Shown in pieces: positions 11,217 through 20,632 of a stretch of 64,000 bases of DNA. Position 1 is the stretch's first letter. The number at the start of each line of letters is the position of its first letter. The translations under genes and the position numbers were made by a program. Source of the DNA: Stropharia rugosoannulata (lineage: Eukaryota > Basidiomycota > Agaricomycetes > Agaricales > Strophariaceae). The stretch covers positions 3,224,001 to 3,288,000 of the forward strand of contig JANCIK010000004.1 in assembly GCA_028532985.1 (NCBI GenBank), in the 5' to 3' direction. The notes below the pieces were generated by a model that saw only the letters and a list, made by a program, of their open reading frames with translations, made no database searches and was not told the origin of the DNA.

Positions 11217-11270
11217 TCTCCCCCCAACTTTTAAAACACCACCCTCCTGGGTGGTCGGAAACCTATAAAT
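11217..11270. promoter_or_regulatory. Family B PPT (minus), dyad, motif and B-a1 TATA box (plus)
   Basis: Adjoining the LTR, minus reads GGGGGGAGA then TGTGAGG, a textbook polypurine tract (11217-11225). At 11239-11254 is CCACCC-TCCT-GGGTGG, a 6-bp dyad. TCGGAAA directly abuts it (11255-11261), and TATAAAT at 11264-11270 is the TATA box of B-a1, about 35 nt before its start. Confidence 0.75.
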
Positions 11271-11302
11271 TTCAGCCAAAAGCGTCGTCGCCATCAAGCA
11301 CC

Positions 11303-12046
11303 ATGGACCCCGCAGCAGAAAGAATATTTCGCTCGCTCTGTTTTGCTCCAGGAAACCGAAGCCATGCATTCGTTGTACCAACAACCATGCATGAATTTGC
11401 GTTGACCATCCGTCACCAACATGAAATCCTATGCCTCGCCATCTACAAGGACATCCGCACCCGCAGCGTACGAGAACTGAACATAATCGACCATGCGCAA
11501 GTGGAAGCATACGTTCATGATCACCTTGATCACATGGTAAGCCCTCGAACCGTTTCTCAACTAACCCTGCTAATAATCGCGCAGCGCTTATTGCTATGCT
11601 CTCGCGTCAACATGCGGCCGTCAAATGAGCGCAAGATTGAGCACATGATTCCACCTGAGTGCCGTTACCTAAGCGCAAGTGCCAGGCATTTACTGGAGAT
11701 GTTTCCGATGGAGGATCATGAAGGATTCGAGTACTGGTCGACCATACTGTGGTTCATGGCGCTATATGCTGAAGACACTGCCGACACAACTAAGGAGAAC
11801 CAAGTCGACTTCAAAGAATTTAATGAATTGGACAGCACCAGTCGCTGGTGGATACAGTTTTCAAACCATGTCAAAGCCGAAGACCCCCTTGAAGAACACC
11901 TGCCAGCATTCAGGCCAGCCGCAACACCTGAAGACACATCGGATATCGAAGAAATCCCAGCGGCGATCTTCCATCTTCAAACGGCCGTGCCCCCCCAGCG
12001 TCCACATGCCAGATTCCGAACATCGGTGCGAGAGATGGATATATAA
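11303..12046 (+). CDS. B-a1: antisense accessory gene next to the LTR, related to P-g2
   Basis: The ORF runs from ATG 11303 (MDPAAERIF...), 39 nt after a TATA box; ATGs further upstream in this frame lie in the LTR and are ignored. A 48-nt segment 11537-11584 (GTAAGC...GCGCAG with CTAAC inside) is probably an intron that happens to be in frame: 231 aa spliced, 247 aa if retained. The sequence is helical with no signal peptide or membrane segment. The stretch ARHLLEMFPMEDHE resembles P-g2. The C-terminus is acidic and then basic. The stop codon TAA lies inside the TATA box of the next gene. Function is unknown. Confidence 0.7.
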   Translation: MDPAAERIFRSLCFAPGNRSHAFVVPTTMHEFALTIRHQHEILCLAIYKDIRTRSVRELNIIDHAQVEAYVHDHLDHMVSPRTVSQLTLLIIAQRLLLCSRVNMRPSNERKIEHMIPPECRYLSASARHLLEMFPMEDHEGFEYWSTILWFMALYAEDTADTTKENQVDFKEFNELDSTSRWWIQFSNHVKAEDPLEEHLPAFRPAATPEDTSDIEEIPAAIFHLQTAVPPQRPHARFRTSVREMDI

Positions 12047-12048
12047 AG
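12040..12048 (+). promoter_or_regulatory. TATA box of B-a2 overlapping the B-a1 stop codon
   Basis: TATATAAAG. The TAA at 12044-12046 inside it is the stop codon of B-a1. The B-a2 start codon is 37 nt further on. Confidence 0.7.
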
Positions 12049-12084
12049 CGTAGAGCACTAGTAGATAGTTCCATAGCACCCACA

Positions 12085-12573
12085 ATGCAGGCACCTTTGC
12101 GTCTATATCTTCAATCCTTAGTGCTTGAGTTGCCCACCGATCTAAATGATTTCCGATCGCGATTTCCGATCCCATATGTCTTCAAACATTGCCTTGATCC
12201 CTTCGTCGACGCCCTAGAATACGAATACACACGAATACTCCAGCTTGACACACTCAACTTGCAGCCTGTCATAACCGATCTCCGGTCCTTCTTGTTCCTA
12301 GGACAAACTATAGCAGTAAGCAACTTCTCCAGGCGACGTGCCGCCCTAACACAATCATAGTATATAGCATGGCATGGTTGTCAGCATGTAGCCATACATC
12401 AATCGCCTAATGAGCAAATCACCATGATCGAATTGAGGGTGTTAATGCGTATGCGATACATGACGATGGCATTTGGATACACTGGGCACGAGATTCCCGA
12501 AATCAAGGAACGCATGGATGATGTTTTCTTCCAGTATCAGCAGGCATGTGTGTGCAGAGTAGGCGACCCATAA
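12085..12573 (+). CDS. B-a2: small antisense accessory gene, unknown function
   Basis: Two exons, 12085-12315 and 12385-12573, are separated by a 69-nt GTAAGC...CAG intron, phase 0, giving 139 aa. The start (MQAPLRLYLQ) is the first ATG after the TATA box at 12040. The protein is helical and Leu-rich, with a Met-rich second exon (MRMRYMTMAF) and a Cys pair near the end (ACVCRVGDP). No domain is recognised. It sits second from the LTR in the four-gene antisense array, with only 38 nt between the B-a1 stop and this start. Confidence 0.65.
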
Positions 12574-12677
12574 CTGACAACCGGCTGTCGGAAAATATCT
12601 AGATAATCTCCAGACAAGTGACATGTAGCCCTGTGCCCAGATCGTCCAATGCCAAGTAGCCCAGCGCCCGAACTCTG

Positions 12678-12684
12678 TATAAAG
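12678..12684 (+). promoter_or_regulatory. TATA box of B-a3
   Basis: TATAAAG, 32 nt before the ATG at 12716 and about 105 nt after the stop of B-a2. Confidence 0.6.
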
Positions 12685-12715
12685 TGAAGGCAACTATTCT
12701 GTCCAAACACCAGAA

Positions 12716-13226
12716 ATGAGCACCACCACTCGATTCACCATGTTATTGACCACAGCTGTGAAGAATCCGACGGACATCATGCAGGTCCTAGAGCATGCCA
12801 TTCGGCCCACCATAGACCAATTGTTATCCGATCAAATGCTATCTCATTCCGCAACAGACACGATGGAAACACATCGGACACTTGCCGCCCTGTGCCATTA
12901 TATTGTAAGTTGACCCACTTGTCCTGTTGAAATCAGACCCAATTGACAATACATATTCTGCACAGAATGACCATTTTGAAGATTATATATCCGCAAAACA
13001 ATTTCGACCCAGGTCATCGTGGACATTACTCTTGCTTCGCCGGATCATGAGTGAATACGGAGCTGTTCTTGTAGACAGCGAGCAGGATAAGGCATTAAGC
13101 CTGCTCAAAGCAGCTGAGAAGCAGTTGCAAGGTTTCCGCCACTGTTACTTGTGCGAGACTGACTTCACCATAGATGGAGTGGAGAGATGGAGGGACTGGA
13201 TTGAAAAACAAGCCGAACAGGCATAG
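12716..13226 (+). CDS. B-a3: small antisense accessory gene, unknown function
   Basis: Two exons, 12716-12904 and 12966-13226, with a 61-nt GTAAGT...CACAG intron in phase 0, giving 149 aa. It begins MSTTTRFTMLL, 32 nt after a TATA box. It is all-helical by composition. A C-x2-C pair (CYLC) lies near residue 123, and a charged end (ERWRDWIEKQAEQA) follows. No family is recognised. Third gene of the antisense array. Confidence 0.65.
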
Positions 13227-13772
13227 ACACAGCTGCCCATAGATGTAAACATGATAGATTTCCGCACACAAATTTGACGTTGCCATACGATGCCGAAAAA
13301 GGCCGAATGAAAAAGGAAGATGCCGAAGTGAAACTGAACAAGCTGCCCAGCCTACACATGCGCCATTACGGCCGAAAAAGCCAGTTGAAAATCCGCGGCG
13401 GCCCAGAGCATTGCTGCAACAACAACCCTCGGACGGCAGACAAAAGAGGTAACGCCATTCCCTAAAGCAGCACGGCATGTCACCATAAAACCGGCGCCAT
13501 CACGCCGTCATACTTGATTAGGCAACGCCGCTTTCCAGAACATGAGCCACGGTGATTTCCGACCTAAAAATAGAAAATCCGAACAAGATTCGCGTCGAAG
13601 TTTATCGCAGTTCCAGTAAAGGCAGCCCAATTGTCCAGCATATAGGACCGAGTCATAGAGAAGAATCCACAGCATTCTATCGGTTTCTTCATAGTGCCAT
13701 CCGTGCATGGTGCCGAACCCATTCAAAGCTAGCCGATTTCCGAAAGCGTGCTGAACCGTGGTCCTAAAAGAA
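13227..13772. other. Gap in the antisense array, motif-rich, no gene
   Basis: About 545 bp with no supported gene. It carries repeated GCCGAA/TTTCCGA-type words (for example near 13300-13360, 13553 and 13737), and reads as the upstream control region of B-a4. Confidence 0.4.
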
Positions 13773-13780
13773 TATAAAAA
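13773..13780 (+). promoter_or_regulatory. TATA box of B-a4
   Basis: TATAAAAA, about 65 nt before the ATG at 13844. A CT-rich leader lies between. Confidence 0.65.
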
Positions 13781-13843
13781 CCCTGCCCATTCCACTCATG
13801 CTTTCACCATTCTTTCTTCCCTCATCCCCCATCTACTCAAAAC

Positions 13844-14839
13844 ATGCCTCCTCGTCGTACTGCTCGTCCCGCTTCCACCTACGAAATTGACATGCGCTGG
13901 GCCGCTCCGCAAATTCTTGGCCTCGCAGAAGGATGGTATGAGTACGACCAAGTAAGTAACTTTAACATATCGAGTTTCCGTTGCTCTAAAAACATTGATC
14001 CAGAGGTGTTCGTGGTGCAAGAGCCACCCCAGCTATATGTGCACTTTGCGATATACCCCACGTTGGAGCCGAGCGTGCACCAACTGCAAGATTGATAAGA
14101 AAAACTGCAGCAACAATACCGCCGCATGTGTAAGTTCCTTATTGTCTTCTTGGTCACTTTCTTGCTGATGGCACCACCTATAATCTAGAAACAGCAGCCG
14201 GGAGATTACTTGACCCGTGCATTAGCCGGCAGCGATTTCGCCTACGACCAACGGTCGTGCACAGTCCACCCAAGCCCCGAAGAAGATAGTGATGACAAGA
14301 GCGACAGCAACCAGAACAACGAGGCCGAAGATGCGGACGAACTTGAAGCAAACGATGCAGTCAACGAAGTAACCTCCCACGAAGCACTAGCTAGCCCTAT
14401 GCAAATTGAGGATGACGGTCCCTTTCCTTTCTTTGATGCGACGCATGTTGTCGAGTACACGGATTCCAACGTCGTGAACCCAAAGGATGTCGGCGAAGGA
14501 ACTTCAGGTGAGCAATTACAATTCCCTTTCTTTAACAAATTTCGGTAACCTTGTTCCACAGGCATTACACGTTCCAGCCCCAGCGCCAGTTCCAGCAACC
14601 CTATTGAGGGTTTACCATCGTATGAACCCTATACGCAGTTGGTGCGGGATTTCCGCGAATGGCAAATGACTGCAGACCCAGCAAATGGGCTCGAAGAACT
14701 AGATGGCCTTTGCGAAAGAAACTTGCAACATTACTCTGACATGGAAAATCGACTTCGCAATCTGGTGGAATTATCGATGGAGCGTATTGAGGAGATCCGT
14801 AAAATGTCCGGGGAAATCAACAGATTCCGCAGGAGGTAA
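13844..14839 (+). CDS. B-a4: antisense Cys-rich (zinc-binding-like) coiled-coil protein
   Basis: Four exons: 13844-13951, 14004-14129, 14189-14507, 14562-14839. Introns are 52-59 nt, all GT/AG and in phase, giving 276 aa. Exon 2 encodes C38-x2-C41-x7-C49-x11-C61-x2-C64-x6-C71-x6-C78 with RACTNC in the core, a likely zinc-binding module. Then come an acidic Ser/Asp/Glu-rich region (about 95-180) and a C-terminal coiled coil (NLQHYSDMENRL through EEIRKMSGEI) ending in RFRRR. The arrangement resembles P-g1 in the other lineage. It is convergent with pol, with 259 bp between the stops. DNA binding is an inference from the Cys pattern. The fold is not one I can name. Confidence 0.75.
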
Positions 14840-15098
14840 AAGGGGATTTATATGTATTTCTTCTTGTTGTATTTCCCTTCGCCCTTCGTCGGAAACCATA
14901 TTGTCATAGTATCTTGTAGTCAATAAATTGTCTTGGTCATGCACATTTAAGTTTGAAAGCAATAATTTCATAATCTTGTAAAAACAGAAACATAACCTAA
15001 AAGAAAAAGAGTTTATTTAACAAATGAGAAGAAACGAACTTGAAACTGTTGAAGCTCCATTAAGAAATATAGGTTGTGTAAGCGTTGTCGGAAACTTG

Positions 15099-18000
15099 TT
15101 ATTCATCATCAGGCGCCACTTGCGAGTCCTCAGGTACCTCTTCGCGTACCATGCCTTCAATTAGATCCTTGGGTTGAGACAATAGTTCCCATGGTATTTC
15201 AAGCGGTTCTCTTGATATATAAGGTATTAGGCAATATGCGGCGAATCTCTTGTAGGATACGGCTCCACTGAGTTCAGCGCAGATGTAAGACCCCCCTTTC
15301 GTTCGTCGTAACACCATTAGAGGCCCAAAGTATCGCGGTTTTGTTTTCCGATCAAGTGATTTTTCAACTGGTGAATTTCTGACTAGGACCAAAGTACCTG
15401 GTGCGAAATCTTGTAACACGATGCGATGCTTATTGTATTGCTCAAAATAACGAGCTTGCCTCAGCCGTGCTTGCTCCACTTTGTCCTTGACCCTTTCAAG
15501 ATCTTCTGGTCGCTTCTGCAGCATTATAGCTCTTCGTGCTATTAGCTCTTCTTCGGAAATCATTTCAACTTGATCGGGAAACATGAAGGTCGCTTCTGTG
15601 ATGTCAAATGGAAATAATGGTTCCACTCCGTGCGCGATATAGTAGGGAGTATAACCAGTTGATTTTTGTACCGTAACACGTTCAGCCCATAAAACAAATC
15701 GGAGAATTAGTGGCCATATTGATAAGTCGCCTTCACAAGTCTTGACTATTGCTTCCCTAACATCAAGATGTCGTTTTTCAATCAAGCCGTTTGCCTGCGA
15801 ATTATATCCCGAAATTCTGATGTGGTAGATTCCATATTTTTCCGCCAAATAGTTCACGGCTTTAACCCAAGGTGTACCATTGTCTGTCACGATAATAGCC
15901 ATAGCTCCCCATTGCGACATAACATCCAACAGAAATTCTCCTATAACCGTATGGTTTTCCGATGCTACAGCCAGAGCTTCAGGCATTCCCGAAAGTGAAC
16001 ATCGTAGATGAAGACAGAGATGTTTTCCCCCTTTTCCTTTGGGCATAAAGAAAGTATCCGCATGAACCTTGACAAATAGCGACAATGGACGAGCTACTGT
16101 TGGCAGAATGAGGTTCTTTACCCTTGACTGTCGCTGACATATATCGCAAGTCTTCAAATACCACATAAGATCATTACTGATGTTAGGCCACCAAAAACGC
16201 TTCGTGAGCCTATTCCACACAGTAAAATAAGACTTATGTCCTAAGTTATCGTGTACTTCTTGGAGTATCCGAAGCCTATCTTCTTGTTGTACCACTTGTT
16301 TATGTTCACCATCGTCGGACCTTTTCCATAGTTTTCCGTCCAGTATGAAGAATTGCCTTACTTTCTTGAGGAAGCGGTCGTACTCCTTTCTTGTGCGAAT
16401 CCATGCAGGTCTTTCGGGGTCGCCTAGAAATTCTTTGACCTTCTTTAATTCCTCATCCATGTCAGCTCCTCTGTCGGAAACCGGTAACTTAAGTGTTGTA
16501 GTAATTTCCGAACGGTGAGGTACCGATTTAGCTGCAATAAGTACCATAGCCTTGTAAGACAAAGACGATCCCGGTATTTTCTTCTGTACCATGGACATGT
16601 GAGTGAATTTCCGATCGTCATTTTTGTTTAAGACCCAGATTCCGAAGCCGCATGCCCTGTCGATCCAGTCTTCTACTTCTTCTTCGGAATCTTCTTGAGG
16701 ATCTAATTCTGATCGTCTCCTTCTTGACAGACCGTCTGGTGAATGTGATTTTCCAGGGACGTGTTCTAGCTTGAAGTCAAACAAAAGTATGGCGGCTATC
16801 CAGCGATTTATCGTAGCATTAGGTTGTATATCGGGGTTGTTTAACATTCCCTTGAGGTAACTCGCATCAGTCCTGACTATCAAGTTTTCCACTCCAACCA
16901 GGTATATCCGATACGCTCTAAGACTGCGAAATAGGCCATATAACTCGATCTTGGCTTGTGAGTATCTTGATTCTCTTTCATTCCAAGTTATAGAACCAAA
17001 CCGCGCAGGATGTTCCTTTCCGTCTTCTTTAACCTGAGATAAAATAAAACCCACAGCTATGTTGCTTGAGTCCACCTCCATTATTATCTGTCCTTCGGAT
17101 TCATAGTCCAATGCCGTTAATGCTGGAGACTGAATTAAGAGATGCTTTAAACTGTCCATTGCTTCTTGTTCTCTTTGTCCCCATGTGAATTCAATGTCCT
17201 TCTTTGTTAGTTCAGTTAACGGTCTTGAATGCATTGCATAATCTTTTATAAAGATACGCATTACACCCAATGTTCCCAAGAATGAGCGAACTTCTGTCAA
17301 GTTTTCACAAGGTTTCCAATCCCTGATAACTCTGACTTTTGACTCATCAACCGTCCTTCCTTGGATGCTGCACATATGGCCAACAACATTAATTCTTGGT
17401 ACAGCCAAAAAGGATTTCGAGGCATTGAAGGTTCCTCCAGCATGCTGTATCCTTTGAATAATGCGATGTACATTGTTCAAGTGTTCCCAGACAAATCTTC
17501 TGATACCAGGGTTTTCGGAAATCGTTTCATAGACCCCATTCTCATCTTGATAATAAGATCGTGGTCCTTTGACCGGTACATCGTCCACAAAAGGTGCCGT
17601 AAATTCAGGAATCTCCGGCTCCAGGATAAATGACACATCTCCTTGTTGGACTTGAACCGAATTTGTAAATCCTTGTGGTAGACGAGTCAATCTCAGGTTT
17701 CCGATAGGCGAAGAGAACGTAGTATAATCCCTTGAATCTTGATGAAGAACCCGATGGTCAAATCCTACAAACAAATCAAACATGGCATAGATAGTTCTTC
17801 CACCGAAAGATTCCGCATAGAGTTCTACAACTGGCAGTAGAGCTGAGTCTTTTATGGTTACTGCATTCAACCTTCTCAGGTCATGCACTACCCGTATTGC
17901 TCCGCTTGTCTTTGGCACATATAGGATCCTGGACCGATAAGGTGAACTAGAAGGTTCATATACTTTGCTTGCGACTTTATCTTGAAAAATTCTCATGACT

Positions 18001-18635
18001 TCTTTAGCGATGCCTGGAGGTATCAGTATTGGTTTTTCCGCCCATGGTTCATGCGGTACAACGGGTATCTTTAGTGGTTCAAAATAGTCTTCTCTGAAGG
18101 CACCTTTCTCCATCTCATTCCAGGCGAATCCCATCTCATGTTCTTTAATGATCCATTGAACTAGACGAGCTTCATCCGGTGTCAAGAAGCCATCTTCATT
18201 TATGTTCCAGGCGTCCATTCGTTCTTTAGTATAGCATATTCCTGGTTCAATATGGTCCACTTTAAAAGGTAACAGTTTCATATTAGCCAGAGGATCCGAT
18301 GGAATTCTTCTAATAACACGATATTCTTCGGAAAACGTAGTTGACACAGGAAACATCCGTCTCGCCACAGGTTTATATTTTTTCCTGGCTTTTATTATTA
18401 GTGCTCTTTGTTGAAAAGAGTAAGCATAAGTCTTCTGTAAACATTGGCCGATAAATCTGGCTGAAACTTCAAAATTAAAATTAGTAGGGTATATTTCGTG
18501 ATATGATGATCCTCTTTCATCATCTATTCTTGCTGCAAATAAGGGAGTTATAAATCGCCCAAATGATAGTGCTGAAGGAATATCCTTCTTGTGCTGTTCA
18601 TGTCGTTTCTCGTGCACTATATTTAACATGAACAT
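15099..18635 (-). CDS. pol: Family B Pol: RT, RNase H, integrase
   Basis: 1178 aa, uninterrupted. RT has its first catalytic Asp in FDLFVGFD (D287) and FVDD at 349-352, with Phe where YxDD is usual, followed by VPVKGP. RNase H has EVDSS (about 520), IELYG (about 564) and RTDASYL (about 590), and ends near PDGLSRR. The integrase zinc finger is H795, H800, C830, C833, and the core is D860, D918, E953. A C-terminal tail follows, with a GP-containing module (PRYFGPLMVL) and no chromodomain. It begins 14 nt after the gag stop in another frame, with a hairpin between. It is about as long as expected for RT-RH-IN, and protease is in the gag ORF. Copies DNA and inserts the element. Confidence 0.92.
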   Translation of the reverse strand: MFMLNIVHEKRHEQHKKDIPSALSFGRFITPLFAARIDDERGSSYHEIYPTNFNFEVSARFIGQCLQKTYAYSFQQRALIIKARKKYKPVARRMFPVSTTFSEEYRVIRRIPSDPLANMKLLPFKVDHIEPGICYTKERMDAWNINEDGFLTPDEARLVQWIIKEHEMGFAWNEMEKGAFREDYFEPLKIPVVPHEPWAEKPILIPPGIAKEVMRIFQDKVASKVYEPSSSPYRSRILYVPKTSGAIRVVHDLRRLNAVTIKDSALLPVVELYAESFGGRTIYAMFDLFVGFDHRVLHQDSRDYTTFSSPIGNLRLTRLPQGFTNSVQVQQGDVSFILEPEIPEFTAPFVDDVPVKGPRSYYQDENGVYETISENPGIRRFVWEHLNNVHRIIQRIQHAGGTFNASKSFLAVPRINVVGHMCSIQGRTVDESKVRVIRDWKPCENLTEVRSFLGTLGVMRIFIKDYAMHSRPLTELTKKDIEFTWGQREQEAMDSLKHLLIQSPALTALDYESEGQIIMEVDSSNIAVGFILSQVKEDGKEHPARFGSITWNERESRYSQAKIELYGLFRSLRAYRIYLVGVENLIVRTDASYLKGMLNNPDIQPNATINRWIAAILLFDFKLEHVPGKSHSPDGLSRRRRSELDPQEDSEEEVEDWIDRACGFGIWVLNKNDDRKFTHMSMVQKKIPGSSLSYKAMVLIAAKSVPHRSEITTTLKLPVSDRGADMDEELKKVKEFLGDPERPAWIRTRKEYDRFLKKVRQFFILDGKLWKRSDDGEHKQVVQQEDRLRILQEVHDNLGHKSYFTVWNRLTKRFWWPNISNDLMWYLKTCDICQRQSRVKNLILPTVARPLSLFVKVHADTFFMPKGKGGKHLCLHLRCSLSGMPEALAVASENHTVIGEFLLDVMSQWGAMAIIVTDNGTPWVKAVNYLAEKYGIYHIRISGYNSQANGLIEKRHLDVREAIVKTCEGDLSIWPLILRFVLWAERVTVQKSTGYTPYYIAHGVEPLFPFDITEATFMFPDQVEMISEEELIARRAIMLQKRPEDLERVKDKVEQARLRQARYFEQYNKHRIVLQDFAPGTLVLVRNSPVEKSLDRKTKPRYFGPLMVLRRTKGGSYICAELSGAVSYKRFAAYCLIPYISREPLEIPWELLSQPKDLIEGMVREEVPEDSQVAPDDE

Positions 18636-18639
18636 CTTT

Positions 18640-18663
18640 CCCGACCGTGTTAATTCAGTCGGG
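18640..18663 (-). promoter_or_regulatory. Stem-loop spanning the gag stop just before the pol start
   Basis: CCCGAC (6 nt), a 12-nt loop, then GTCGGG on minus. The gag stop codon lies in the loop and the pol ATG is 4 nt after the stem. This geometry suits termination-reinitiation, because gag and pol are in different frames with no overlap. Confidence 0.5.
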
Positions 18664-20632
18664 ATTCTGGAAAATCCGCTGACTCTTTTTCGGAAACCTT
18701 ATTCCTGGGCTGAGTTGGAATAGTAACCACCTTCTGTGTGTTGGGGCAAGTCAAAGTGATTTCCTGGTCGCCATTTGTATAATCCCTAGTAGTGCATCCA
18801 GTATACACAAAGAACGGTCGTCCTATCAGAACTTGAAAAGGGGCTTTATCCACGACATGTACTTGAAAATAGAGTTCAAGGCTTCCAATAGTGATTTTAA
18901 GGTTTTCACACATTCCATCCGTTTGCGATAATTCCGTGTTGGCAGACTCCATATATATTTTCCTTTCTGGGTTTATATTGTGAGACAGTTTCCTCCATAT
19001 GTGCTTGTCCATTGCCATGATTTCCGATCCTTGGTCCAAGACACATTCTGCCGTGAATTCTCCGTTTAGCAACGTGGGTATCACCCTGAGTTTCATAAGG
19101 GGAGAAGCCGTCAAAAGGACTCTATCTGATGGCCCATTTTCCGAAGCGAATTGTAGCACATAAGACCCTTCATTTTCTTCACCATGGACATAGCTAACCG
19201 TTGGAATTCTCTTTGGTGTAGTTGTTTCCTTGAAATATTTCCGAAGTTCTCCAGAAATAGCCAACAACTCTCTTTGAGAAATAGTAATTTCTGCATCCAA
19301 AGATTTTGATATGACTTTCTTAAGAAGATCCAGATTTTCCGCTCCTGAGGTGAATCTGTACTGGGGTCCTTTAGCCGGTTCAAATCTTACATGTGCTTCT
19401 GGTATTGTCTTTTCCGATTTCCTTTCGGTAATCACAACTTCAGGGACTTTTTCATAAGCAGATGAGTTTTTGCCTGGTCCAGGTTTGTCTTGGGGCGAAG
19501 ACCTTGTCTTCAGATAAACCTCACCAATTTCTTCGTCAACTTCTTCGAGTTTACTGGAAGAATTAAACAAGGTTTCAGCCGTAGTACAGGAAAACATCAT
19601 CGTGGTAGCTGGCGACAGGTGAGGGGGTACATCTCGAGCACGTTGCAGTTTGAGGATGTTTTCAATCCTTTCTTTTATTGTTCCAGTTCCATTGATCCAG
19701 TCGCCGTTAGCCATTGTGAATCTACCATTCGGTCCTTGTTTGATGATTCCCTTGTTTATAAATTCATCCGGCAAGTTGCAAGACCTCATAATATGATTAA
19801 TGTCTCCGCAAAACAAGCAACCAGGGGTGTAGCGCGGAGTGGAACGATACATAGGTCTATCTTGTGTCGGAAAAGATGTATTAGGTTGGCCTTGCATGAA
19901 CATCTTTATTGATCCTAATTCCGAAGTCATTTTCCTTAGCATGAGCTCAAGAGCAGTTTCTTCGGTTTTCGTCTGTTCACGAGGTGTGTCTTCAAGGCCA
20001 TACCTGTCAGAATAAGCGTTATCTTGAAGAACATATCGAGCCACGCGATTAACTTGAAGATAATCATGAACCAGGCCCGGTTTCCGCTTCGGGTCTTCAG
20101 CCGTTAATTGAGTAAGAACCTTCGCCCTGAATTCTTTTGGAAGACCTAGAACATAGTTTCTGTTGATGTTGTCTCTTGATGATAATTGCTCCTTCTCCAG
20201 ATAAGTAGCTATAATCATGAATTCACAATGATATTCTGCTAGAAGTTCTTGATTATCCATGGGTTTGCTTGAATACTTCTGTATTAATTTATGCAGATCG
20301 TTGACTGAGTATTTGTAGAGCGAATCCAACCCAGGGAAATATTCCAGTAATATTTGTTTATTCTCCTTCCAGGATTTGTTTTCATCTAGAATATTCTTCC
20401 ATGTTTCGTGGTATCGGTAATCCACATACCACAGGGTTTTTGTAATCCGTGTGATATCCAATGTGTCTCCCCTGTCTTTGCATAATTCCTCGATGTCCTC
20501 TAGGTATCGATGTAAAGGAGTAGTGGGTCCTGTAAACGATGGAGCATCTTTTGAGTTGCAATTTGGGTAAGGCTTGACTTTGGGCGCCACGGTTTGAACT
20601 TCAAAAGGGTTTGCTTCGATTCCGTGATCCAT
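18650..20632 (-). CDS. gag: Family B Gag with zinc knuckle and retropepsin-like protease
   Basis: 660 aa. The N-terminal capsid-like region (about 10-220) shares a pattern with the gag-only element at 27948 (W...W, FPG-D, Y-DL-L, then LG). A CCHC knuckle, CLFCGDINHIMRSC, lies near residue 275. An aspartic protease domain starts near 520, with the active-site segment VLDQGSE, i.e. DQG in place of the usual DTG/DSG, and IGRPF later. The start at 20632 is the first ATG after the PBS region in this frame. The protein forms the particle and processes Gag and Pol. The DQG variant is unusual, but the surrounding pattern argues that it is the true active site. Confidence 0.88.
   Translation of the reverse strand: MDHGIEANPFEVQTVAPKVKPYPNCNSKDAPSFTGPTTPLHRYLEDIEELCKDRGDTLDITRITKTLWYVDYRYHETWKNILDENKSWKENKQILLEYFPGLDSLYKYSVNDLHKLIQKYSSKPMDNQELLAEYHCEFMIIATYLEKEQLSSRDNINRNYVLGLPKEFRAKVLTQLTAEDPKRKPGLVHDYLQVNRVARYVLQDNAYSDRYGLEDTPREQTKTEETALELMLRKMTSELGSIKMFMQGQPNTSFPTQDRPMYRSTPRYTPGCLFCGDINHIMRSCNLPDEFINKGIIKQGPNGRFTMANGDWINGTGTIKERIENILKLQRARDVPPHLSPATTMMFSCTTAETLFNSSSKLEEVDEEIGEVYLKTRSSPQDKPGPGKNSSAYEKVPEVVITERKSEKTIPEAHVRFEPAKGPQYRFTSGAENLDLLKKVISKSLDAEITISQRELLAISGELRKYFKETTTPKRIPTVSYVHGEENEGSYVLQFASENGPSDRVLLTASPLMKLRVIPTLLNGEFTAECVLDQGSEIMAMDKHIWRKLSHNINPERKIYMESANTELSQTDGMCENLKITIGSLELYFQVHVVDKAPFQVLIGRPFFVYTGCTTRDYTNGDQEITLTCPNTQKVVTIPTQPRNKVSEKESADFPESRLN

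Noticed and set aside
11129..11302. Upstream extension of B-a1 into the LTR
   Set aside because: The frame is open by chance. The same peptide occurs in all LTR copies, and the TATA box at 11264 places the real start at 11303.
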